Source: Protea cynaroides
Lineage: Eukaryota; Streptophyta; Magnoliopsida; Proteales; Proteaceae
Assembly: GCA_028583415.1 (NCBI GenBank)
Contig: CM053273.1
Location: 91,610,676 to 91,674,675, forward strand
Length of the DNA stretch: 64,000 nucleotides
Direction: 5' to 3'
Part shown: positions 36,601 through 46,326 of the stretch, piece after piece
Layout: each line of letters opens with the position of its first letter
How positions within the stretch are numbered: the stretch's first letter is position 1
Notes under the pieces: generated by a model
What the model saw: the letters and a program-made list of their open reading frames with translations, nothing else
What the model was told of the DNA's origin: nothing
The model's database searches: none
Made by a program: the position numbers and the translations under genes

Positions 36601-39600
36601 GCATATTTGGACTGAGTAAGAAATAAATCATCAACAGTACAGTGTACCTCAATTCCAAGAAAAAAAATGCAGCTGACCCAGATCCTTCATAGCAAAGTGT
36701 TTGCCTAAGGCCAGTATAAACTCATCCAAGACTGTAGGATTATTCCCAGTAAGCACTATGTCATCGACATATAGCAGTAAATAGATGATGATGCCACTGG
36801 ACTTGTAGACAAATAGAGTGGTGTCATAGTTGGAGCAAGCAAAACCATATTCAAGTAAGTAATCGCTGAACTTATCAAACCAGGCTCTCGGAGCCTGTTT
36901 CAAACCATATAGGCTCCGATGAAGTTGACAAACTGATTTGGGTTGTGATGGATCAACAAACCCAGGAGGCTGGGTCATGTAGACGGGAGTCTGAAGCACA
37001 CCATGAAGAAACGTGTTTCTAACATCAAGCTTCTTAATGGTCCAACGGCTAATTGTTGCAATGGATAGAACCAATCGAACTGAAGCCGGTTTGATCACTG
37101 GACTGTAGGTTTCATAAAAATCAACACCTTCCTGTTGTGAGTACCCCTTAGCAACAAGTCGGGCTTTGAGCCTTTCCAAAGAACCATCAGCTTTAAGTTT
37201 GGTTTTAAAAATCCAGCGGCAGCCAGTGATGTTCATGGATGGATTAGAAGGGACCAGAGTCCATGTATTGTTCTGAGCTAAGGCAGACATTTCTTCCTTC
37301 ATTGCTGTACACCACCCAGGATGACAATGCAGCCTTAACAGATGTAGGCTCTGTTGGGATTGTAGAACTGAGAAGTGCATATTTGGGATTGGGTTTATAA
37401 ATTCTACCTTTGCTCCGGGTAGCCATATCATGGATATTGGTGGTGTGGGTTGGTGATCTGATATGGGAAATAGGGGTTGCAATAGGGTTCAACTCAATAG
37501 CTGGGACAAGGTTCAATTCAGTAGGTAGGGACTGCGGAATGGAAGAATCAATATCAGAGATTTGAGGAATTAGGGGTAAAGAGGTATTCGGTGGACTGGA
37601 TTCAGGAGAAGAGGAAGGTCTGATTGAAGGAGTTAGAGGAACAGGGACTGGTAGTATGAGAGGTTGAGTATCAAGAGTGGGATCAGGGTCAAAAGGAATT
37701 GGGGGAGGAACACAGGGTTGGGATGAACTGGATGAAGGACATAGAGAAGGTGCAGATGTTGGTACTGAATTATTTGTCCATCGATTGAACACACTAATAT
37801 CCAAAGATGCTAGAGTTTCAGTGGGAAGTGTTGGATTAGGTGGGGCAGGTTGAAGAGGAAATGTACCCTCATCAAAGACAACATGTCTAGAGATGTACAT
37901 TCTTCCAGATGAGAAGTGGAAACACTTATAACCCTTGTGTTGATCACTATATCCTAGAAAAATACATGGAAGGGAGCGAGGCTCAAATTTGTTGGCGGTG
38001 GTGTATCTTAAACATGGAAAACATAGGCTTCCAAACACTCTCATCATGCCATAATCAGGGTCCTTTTGAAATAACACTGAAAGAGGGTTTTTCATTTGTA
38101 ATACAGGTGAAGGGAGTCTGTTGATCACAAAGACAGCTGTAGTAAATGCTTCAACCCAGAATCTCTTAGGAACAGCTGAGTGAAACAACATGGACAGTCC
38201 TAATTCCACGATATGTCTATGTTTTCTCTCGACTATGCTGTTTTGCTCAGCTGTGCCTGGACATGAAACATGGTGCACAATTCCACATGTCTTGAAGTGT
38301 TGTTGAAGCTGGAGATTACAGAATTCACCACCTCCGTCCTATTGAAAAATCTTAATAGACTTGTCCAATTGTTTTTCAATCATTTTTTGAAAGATAACAA
38401 ACACATTAAAAAACTCAGACTTGTTCTTTAATGGATATATCCAACTGTAGCGAGAGAAGTCATCTATAAACAATGCATAATAAGAAAACTTGTGAGTACT
38501 GACAGTTGGAGCTTTCCCCCAGAGATCACAGTGAATACGCTCTAAGGGGACAGTACACCGTGTGAAAGAAGAGATGAATGGAAGACGACTACTCTTACTT
38601 AATTGACAGCTAGAACATAAATGGGGAGTGTGATCAGTTACTCTTATGGACCCATTTTGTTGTAGAAAAGTTAAGTTTCTCTGATGTGTATGCCCAAGCC
38701 TCTGATGCCAGGTACTTGCTAAAGTTGACTGAAATCTAGAAGAGAAGAATGCTGCTGCAGGGTTTTCTAACAGACTGCTGAGGCTGTCCAGAGTATACAA
38801 GCCATGCTGGTTAGTCCCCGATGCCAGAACCTGTTTGGTCCGAGAATCCTTGATCTGAAACCCAGAGTTGTTAAACTCAAAGAAGCATGGGAAATCATTT
38901 GTCAGCTGTGAAACAGATATCAAATTTTTTCTTATCTGTGGGACAACAAGAACATTAGACAGAGGAAGCACACTGTTATTAGATGCAATATTACCTTCCC
39001 CAATATGTGTAATGGGTATCTTGTCCCCATTTCCGACCATTACAACATCATTTCCATTGTATGGACTAAGGTTTGTAAGATTACCTGTGCTGTCAGTCAT
39101 GTGTGCCATGGCTCCTGTATCTCGAAACCACTGAGAGTCCTGAGAATCAGAAATTTGCATGGCTGTAAGTGCCTTTGGTAGGGAAGGGTGCTGATAGTTG
39201 GTATCGAATCGTCCCCAACATTTTAAGGCTCCGTGTCCAAGCTTGTTGCAGATCTGGCATCTTATGACTGAGGAGTTGTTTCCTCGATTATGTAGAAGGT
39301 TAGAGGCTTTGTTGATTGATGAAGTACCTTGTGGATTTTGCTTTGGAAGATGGACTGTGAAATTGATATTCCCTGGTCCTGCTATAGGAGGGGACACTGA
39401 TTGATTCATATGCTTGGAGGAACTTTGATGAAAGCCACGGCCTCTGGAATTGAATCTACGGCCTTTGAAAGAAGTCTGACGCTCACTGTAGTAGGCCAAA
39501 TGATTAGGGGATCCAGACGATGGTTGATGGTTTTGATTTTGCAGATCATGGCTCTGCAGAAGGGGAATCAGCTCTATGTATGAAGGAACAGGAGGTTTGA

Positions 39601-41665
39601 GCATTGAAGTGGAGAATGACTCATACTCAGGTCCAAGGTTGGTAAGAAGGGAGAAGACCTTTCTCTGATCAGGAATAGGCTTTCCAATTGCATTCAATTG
39701 GTTGTAGATAGTTTTAAAATGAAGCAAATAATCTGAAAGAGTCATTGACTCTGTTTTGGTCAAGAAATGAAGCTTGGATAGGAGTTCAAACTCCCTGGCT
39801 TCGGATACCTGAGAATAAGCAGCTTTCAATGTATTCCACAGAGTTGCTGCAGTTTCAATTCAAACAGCATGTCCTAACACCTCTTCTGACAAGGTGCTTG
39901 TGATCCATGCTTTCACCAGGCGATCTGTTCGAATCCAGGACGTGTAGTCTGGATTGATGATCTTCTGTCCATCAGAGGACACAATCTCATGATCTGGAGT
40001 AACAGTTTTTCCAGTAATGAAACCACTGAGGTCTTGGCTCTCAATAAGTGATGCGACCTGGGTTTCCCATAGGAGATAATTGGATTGAGAGAGTTTCACT
40101 GAAACAAAATTTGCCACATGTAGTGTACTGGGATAAGGATACAGAGACATTGAGGAAGAAGACGATGCCATGACAGAAGAATAGCTCGAGAAAATCTCTT
40201 GGGTAGAGCTCTGATACCATAAACGGAATGAAGAGTTAGAGATGGATGTAATGCCTCAATCAATCAGATCAGAGGACTTTGATCTTATATTTATAGAGAG
40301 ATTACAAAAGAATAACTCATATGTAACTTACAAAAGAATAAAAGAATAACAGACTAACAATATAACAGACTAACAATATAACAAGCTGTCTAACAAACTA
40401 ACAAACTCAATAGCTGGACACAGATCAAGTAACTGCCGAATGCTCTGGAAGGTCTCCTGATGATTCTCCAATAGTAAATTCTTTTATAATGTGAAATGTC
40501 TTATTTCCTGCTTTTCTTCATTTTGATTCTTTATCCTTGTGCTGTGATCCTGAAATAATTGTCTTTCTACTAGCTTTTTTCAGATGCTATATATGCCCTT
40601 AATAAGAACAATTTACAGCTAAAAGCGAGCATATGTACTTGATGCTATGCATCTATGAAGAAAGTGTTAAGAGAAATGTTATGCATTTTTTAATTATTAT
40701 TTTTATTATTGTTAGCTTCGTTTCCCTTTTCTTATTACTATAGTTTACCCACTTTACAATATCAGTGGTTGTGTATGGCTATAAGTGCTTTCTTTGGGGG
40801 TGGAGTGGCTTGTCACTGAATATGTTCTCACTATTTTATGCTGTTCTGTTGGTTTCAGGTTGGTGTTTTGTCAGCATGTAGTCATACTGGCTTAGTTGAT
40901 AAAGGCACAGAGTACTTTTATTCAATGGAACGAGAATATGGTATAACAACTAAGGCACAACACTATACTTGCATGATTGATCTTTTAGGACGAGCAGGAC
41001 GATTGGAAGATGCTCAATTGCTGATGAAGAAAATGCCTTTTGAACCAGATGGGGCAACATGGGGTGCTTTACTTGGTGCAAGTAGGATTCATGGTGATAC
41101 CAAATTAGGTGAGGCGTCTGCCAAGAGGATTTTTGAGCTGGAGCCTGATAATTCAGGGATGTATGTTCTCCTTTCAAATTTATATGCATCATCAGGTAGA
41201 TGGAATGATGTTGGTAAGATGAGATTGATTATGAGAGATAGAGGTGTGAGGAAGGTTCCTGGATATAGCTGGATTGAGGTTCAGAACAAGGTTCACACAT
41301 TCTCCGTTGGAGATTCAGTGCATCCTGACAAAGACAAAATATATGGTTTCTTAGAGGAATTGGATCTCAAGATGAAGAGGGATGGTTATGTTTCCTCAAC
41401 AAAAATGGTGCTACATGATGTGGAAGAGGAGGAGAAGGAGCAGATGCTCAAGTACCACAGTGAAAAGCTAGCTGTGGCATTTGGGATTTTGACCATACCA
41501 CCAGGGAGACCAATCCGTGTGATCAAGAATCTACGGGTATGCGAAGATTGCCACTCTGCAATAAAACACATATCCATGATTGTGAAAAGGTTGATAATCT
41601 TAAGAGATTCTAACCGCTTTCACCATTTTAATAATGGTAACTGTTCATGTGGGGATTATTGGTGA
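33661..41665 (+). CDS. Pentatricopeptide repeat protein, PLS-E-DYW class (At4g02750-like)
   Basis: DYW-class PPR proteins bind organelle RNA and most carry out site-specific C-to-U editing. Exon 1 is 33661-35199 and exon 2 is 40859-41665 (TGA), giving 781 residues. The Arg/Ser-rich N-terminus suggests mitochondrial or plastid import. Residues from about 60 to 520 hold about 15 repeats of the form VVSWNTMITGYAQNG...A..LFD.MP. The E region follows, then a complete DYW deaminase domain: HSEKLA supplies the zinc-binding His and catalytic Glu, CEDCH the cysteines, and the protein ends CSCGDYW. The start is the first ATG of the frame. The junction ATG|GTATTC ... TTTCAG|GTTGGT restores DDVTM-VGVLSACSHTGL exactly. 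The Arabidopsis homologue is, from memory, uninterrupted here. The 5659-bp intron contains an antisense copia element. Confidence 0.92.
35552..35805 (-). repeat. 3' LTR of the copia element
   Basis: This 254-bp LTR differs from its partner at 40220-40473 at a single base that I can see (AATAGCAG here, AATAACAG there). On the minus strand it begins TATTGGAGAATC and ends ATTCCGTTTA. The gag-pol frame runs into it and stops at 35757. Confidence 0.95.
35757..40171 (-). pseudogene. Broken copia gag-pol
   Basis: Domains in order on the minus strand are the gag N-terminus (40171 to about 39863), the rest of gag with a CX2CX4HX4C zinc knuckle, a protease with a DTGA active site, a GAG-pre-integrase HHCC region, the integrase core, reverse transcriptase with an intact YVDD, and RNase H. 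Lesions seen are a TGA at 39860-39862 in gag, a TAG at 38339-38341 directly before the second catalytic Asp of integrase, a frameshift near 37320 before reverse transcriptase, a frameshift in the A8 run at 36660-36667 (+ strand), a TAA at 36585-36587 and a TAG at 36267-36269 at the RNase H border. Outside these points the frame is long and conserved. Confidence 0.93.
35806..35814 (-). other. Polypurine tract of the copia element
   Basis: On the minus strand GACGGGGGA abuts the start of the 3' LTR. This is the expected position of the plus-strand primer. Confidence 0.8.
40208..40219 (-). other. Primer-binding site of the copia element
   Basis: On the minus strand TGGTATCAGAGC directly follows the 5' LTR. 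It is complementary to the 3' end of initiator tRNA-Met, the usual copia primer. Its position fixes the inner LTR border at 40220. Confidence 0.92.
40220..40473 (-). repeat. 5' LTR of the copia element
   Basis: This 254-bp LTR has TA...TA termini and pairs with 35552-35805. It is followed on the minus strand by the primer-binding site and bounded outside by the GTAAA target duplication. Confidence 0.95.
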
Positions 41666-43636
41666 AAACAATGGTAGAGCTGGTGCTAGAGATTGTGAAA
41701 GGATCACAGTTGTTGAACCATTGATTGAAGCTGCATGTATTTTCAGCATTACATTCTGCGATGGTGTGGGGTCTGCCTATTATTTTTTGCTTCATGAATG
41801 AAGTGACCACTAACTTCGAAACCATGAAGATAGTCAAGACAGTGGATGGTGTGATTGGTTCGGTTGCCCACAAGCGTGGAACAGGTAAGTAACATCCCAT
41901 CTACTGTTGGAATTCCACTTTTAAATGGTTGACTACAGATTGTGCTGGCTTCCAACCAGACACAAGCCTCTTGCATAGGCCAAGAACCAGCACAGGAAGG
42001 TATATCTTTTTATATTGTTAGAATTGTAAGTTCCATCTTCTCTTGTTTGTTCCGTCATCCATAATAAATAAAATAAAATTTTCATATCTGCAGCCTGTGA
42101 AGCGTAGTGCGGTGCGATTTTTCACCTAACAAATGATCATATTGCACATGCAAATTGCGTTCATTCCATGATTTCTTTTGGCAACTGGGGTCCTTATTTA
42201 TCTCTGGATGAAGCATTTGCAAGAATAGGTTAGATTTTGCTGTATGTTATCTCTTGTCAATATGCTTATTTCTTTTTTATTTTGGATGCTTTCTTACTTG
42301 CATCTTGGAGATACCATGAAGCAATTGGATAGGTGGATTTCTTCCTTTTTTTCTCCATATATTCTATTTTTCTTTGTTGTCTGAAAGTTTTAGATGCCCT
42401 GAAGGGTAAATGTACAAATATTTAGTCCTACATAGGGAACACTATGACCTACTTACCCCCCAAAAAAAAAAAAAAAAAAAAAAAACGCACTACACTCTAT
42501 GAAGGACACATCCACGTTGTGAACTTTCATTCCCAGCCCATTTTAAATACAAATTGACAAAAATAACCCCAAATAAAAAAATACCCTACATATCCCTACT
42601 TTTTCTTGGTCTGGGTTTCTAGACTAGGTCAAGCCGGTCCAACCATGAGAGTGTTACTGCAATCATGTGAAAACCATTTTCTCATATGACTTTCCACCTA
42701 GTGTCGCAAGATGATGTAGCAATCTGACCCTTGGATAGATATAAACTTCATATTGATCACATTTCTATTTTAAGTAAATATCATCTGAATCTTTTAGTTA
42801 CCCATGTAGTATTACCAATACAGCAATACTAGTAGACTAGTTGCAGTAATCAGATTGCAATGTCAGAAGTACTCTCTGTTGAATTTTCAGGGATTTCAAC
42901 TTGTTTTCTATGATTTAGGCTCTCCATATTTTATAGTTGGTCAATTTATTTTTTAAGGAGGTGAATTTATGGCACCAACAGTGCTGCTTGGTGCCAGATG
43001 CCATTCCAGCACATTAGCTGTTGTCTGCCATGTGGCAGTTTGGTTAGCACTCAAACGAAGTGGAAATGTTCACATCTATATATAATTATAGGTTACTTTT
43101 GAATCCACTCTGATTTTCTCAAGTGTCAATATGATGCTTTGAACATTATTTGAAAAGTCAACTCTGTTTAAATAACTTGAACTGTTGAAGAAACAGGGAC
43201 AAGAGCGCTATACATGGTGGGCTACGGGCCATATGGTTTATATGCAGAACAGGAGCTTGGATGGGTAGAAACAGCTATGTGGTTTAGATGGGCAGTGAAA
43301 TTCAGTGTCTGCCCTGTCCAGAGAACTCATTTATCCAATAGTCATAATGATTAAGTCCAATCTGGAGGAAATAGTTCTGTGCGTAGAAACATTTTTCCTC
43401 TTTATAAAAATTATTTATTTTCCTACATGTAGTTTATTTATTGCTTTTGGTTCCCCTGCCCCCGCAGTCCCCTTTTGTTGTGCTTATGGTTTATTAGATT
43501 GGTATTGCATTCAATTCTGTGTTTTTGTTATATCTACTAGAGTTTAGGGATAAAACAATTTGTTTTCTTGTGTTTGGCTGGAGCCTCCTTCCTATGATTC
43601 TGCTATTTAGTATGAAACTTATGCTAAGATTCATGA

Positions 43637-43641
<5 letters not shown>

Positions 43642-43695
<54 letters not shown>
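43642..43695. repeat. (CT)n microsatellite
   Basis: About 26 uninterrupted CT units. Frames read through it on either strand (poly Ser-Leu or Arg-Glu) are artefacts. Confidence 0.95.
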
Positions 43696-43697
<2 letters not shown>

Positions 43698-43724
43698 GGT
43701 GTTATTGAGGTCAGATTATTTTTT

Positions 43725-43890
43725 AGGGAAAATTTCATGCACCTCCCCTGAACTTTGTTTTAAAGGCAGCCACCCCCCAACTTTGACGTTAATTACAACC
43801 GCACCCCACTCTGTTAAGATGGTTACGGAATTTGTAAAATGACTTATTTACCCTCCTATTATTGACATCCCATTTGACATTCCATTTGAC
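43725..43890. repeat. Diverged copy of the left end of the 714-bp TIR element
   Basis: From 43725 the sequence follows the left part of the element at 32663: CACCTCCCCTGAACTTTG, AAAGGCAGCCACC, AACTTTGA, CACCCCACTCT, TTAAGATG and TATTATTGACA in the same order. No matching right terminus was found downstream, so it is probably truncated or the end has diverged. Confidence 0.55.
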
Positions 43891-45891
43891 ATTTGAACCT
43901 CTACCTCCATCACTAGCATCAGCATAGTACGGAAGAGAGAGAACTCGACGGCTCCTATGTCAGTGATGGTGGGAGAGCAGCCGTTTCCATCTCCGTTTCC
44001 GTCGTCGTCAGCAAGGGTGGAGAGAGGGAGAGAGAGAGAAGGGTTCTTGTAGAAGGTACAGCGGCGGTCGAGAGAGTGTGATGCAATATCGGTGGAGATA
44101 GATGGTTAAGATTGCTTCCATCTCATCCTACAGTTGATGAGGTGCTAGCTTGTAATATTCCAGTATGTCCTGCCAGCTTTTAGCTCCTCCTCCCATAAAG
44201 CATAAAACATAACACATAACACATCTTATTACGGTATCCTGCAGTGCTACTGCAAATCCTCTTGGAATAATTTTTGAGTATTTTAGCTTCCTTTTCAGTT
44301 TAATTTCAGCTGATTTAGTCCTCTCTATTGTGTTGCGGTCATGAGAATGTCCAGTAACAAGCAGAAATAATTGTTTCTCACTTATTTTTTTGTGCTAGAC
44401 TAGGGAAATCCAGATTACCATACCAGCATACACACTCCAGCATGTTTCTGGGAAATGAGCTGACCTTTTTCTTTTCTTTGTCATTGTTGATGTGGGATTA
44501 GTTCTTGAGTTGTCTGTAGATGCTGCTGGATGGAGTAGGTTTCCATTCTTGTGTTCTGAATGGAAAATAGATTTAGAATTACTAATCCATTTTTTTTTTT
44601 CAGTTCTTCTTTCTTGGACTAGTTGCTTCTTTGGTGCAGTTTGTTTTGTGATTAAATTTGTTAGCTTGAAATGCATTGAACTTACTGATGTTTTTTGTTC
44701 CACATAAACTTGCTGTCTTGCAGGCTACTGATTTGAGGTAATCAAGTGTAGTCCTGGCAAGTGCTGTAAAGTTCTGATCCCACACCAACATCAATTAATT
44801 CAGCCTTGCTACATATTTAGTTACTTCCTCTGTTTGTGGCGATCAACGGTGTGGTTATATTGATTCTCCATCTTCTCAGACTGACTATACATGATCAAAT
44901 ATATTATGGAGTTGACTGCATATGGAAACAACTACAATGAAACTAATCTCCATTGTTCTTGATAACCTTCCCCTGTTTTGGTATCTTAACTCATGTTTAG
45001 TGGAGGGATTCATGGATCATAACAATAATGAGAAATAAATCCATTGAACAAGTAATAAAGAATGTAAATCCCCACAAAGCTCTTTTTACTCCATTGAGAT
45101 GCTTGCATACCTTTTCAATTCATTAGGATGGGAGTTTGTAATGTCATTTTGATGAAGCTTTCAAATCACCACTGCATCTGTAATCAATCCGTTGAAGGTC
45201 TCAAAAGAAGAGTCTTCCTTCTGAATCCCGCAGGCAACGGGATGTAAGAAATGATTTTATTTGTTGGAAATCTACCTTGTAATTGGATATGTTAAAGTTC
45301 TGATGGCTCAGTGTTTTGTGCCTGCTCAAATCATGGAAAAAGATGTCAATGGGATAATTTATGATATCATTAGGGGTGATACAAAAGCTGGTTTTGCTCA
45401 AATTTTAGTTGTAGTGCTGTAGCCCAACTACTAAAGCACGAACAGCTGTGAAGTGAATGTTGTTGGCTAAGGGTAGTGGAATGTATTGAACCACTGAAGA
45501 AATGCTGACCAAGGATTGTGATTTGAGGTAAATTTGGTTTCAGGGTGGGATATCAATTAATGGGAAAACTGAGGAATCGTATGTATGTGTATGCTCTGTC
45601 GGGGGAAATCTTTTGCATTTTGCCAAGTTTGAGACACAGCCACCCATGGTTGTCGTATGGAAGCTGAACACATGAAAAAAAGGTTATAAAACGGACAAAA
45701 TTTCGAAAGTAGAATCAAAATCTTAAGTAATTGCCAGCTGAAAATGTATATGGGATCTCCTTAAATAGGAAGTGGGCAAAATGGAAGAGTTCAACCACCA
45801 AACTAGTGAACAATTTAGCAGACTGGTGTCCTGTCGGTTTAGAGTAGCTATTTAAAAGTTCATGGGTTTGACTCCCAGGAAGACATGCCCT

Positions 45892-45920
45892 TCCCTCCCT
45901 CCCTCCCTCCCTCCCTCCCT
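45892..45920. repeat. (CCCT)n tetranucleotide array
   Basis: About seven CCCT units. A (GA)n tract follows at 45958-45987. Confidence 0.9.
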
Positions 45921-45955
45921 TGTAAACTTTTAAGTACCTGTAGTCGAAGTTCAAG

Positions 45956-45957
<2 letters not shown>

Positions 45958-45987
<30 letters not shown>
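45958..45987. repeat. (GA)n microsatellite
   Basis: About 15 GA units lie roughly 340 bp upstream of the transporter start codon. GA/CT tracts are common in plant promoters and can bind GAGA-binding BPC proteins; a role here is only possible. Confidence 0.8.
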
Positions 45988-45991
<4 letters not shown>

Positions 45992-46326
45992 CGTCTGAGA
46001 TGGAAAGAGGGGAATTGAGTGGGCAGTGAATTGGGGGTGTGGAGAGGCGTGGGAGATTCCATTATAACTCACATGCTCAGAAAATCTTTTCTTTTAAGAT
46101 GGGGAATTAAGAAATAAAAATGTGGTCGTTAGTCGTTAGAGACTATCTTCCCCAAATCCCAGTTGACGTTCCCACGAATTCCACCACCAGTCATTGGACC
46201 TGCGCCGCCCATTTGACACTTAGATTGCAGTCAGTGCAGAACCTTCGCATCTTCGTTCTAGAAAATTAGATTTATTAGATAGAAATATTTTTAAATCTTC
46301 CCCGAATAAACTTAAAAAAAAAAAAA

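Larger units (their letters stand above)
35552..40473 (-). mobile_element. Full-length Ty1/copia retrotransposon (probably Ale/Retrofit-like), coding-defective
   Basis: The 4922-bp element lies in the PPR intron, antisense to its host. It has two 254-bp LTRs differing at one position, a tRNA-Met primer site, an internal gag-pol region in copia order (integrase before reverse transcriptase) and a polypurine tract next to the 3' LTR. The target duplication is GTAAA (35547-35551 and 40474-40478). The LTR termini are TA...TA rather than TG...CA. Near-identical LTRs indicate recent insertion, yet gag-pol carries several disabling lesions. The lineage is inferred from the gag N-terminus and compact size. 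Confidence 0.95.
41666..46326. other. Intergenic region between the PPR and transporter genes
   Basis: The first few hundred bases are probably PPR 3' UTR. No other gene was recognised across about 4.6 kb. Contents include a repeat related to the TIR element (43725-43890), (CT)n at 43642-43695, (CCCT)n at 45892-45920, (GA)n at 45958-45987 and a long A-tract near 42464-42485. Confidence 0.6.

Noticed and set aside
36649..38278. Separate copia genes suggested by individual open frames
   Set aside because: They are pieces of one gag-pol broken by nonsense and frameshift lesions, as shown by conserved domain order and matching frames across the stops.
45820..45895. tRNA- or SINE-like motif GGTTTGACTCCC
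   Set aside because: A B box-like word exists, but no A box at the right distance, no tail and no flanking duplication. No cloverleaf can be drawn.
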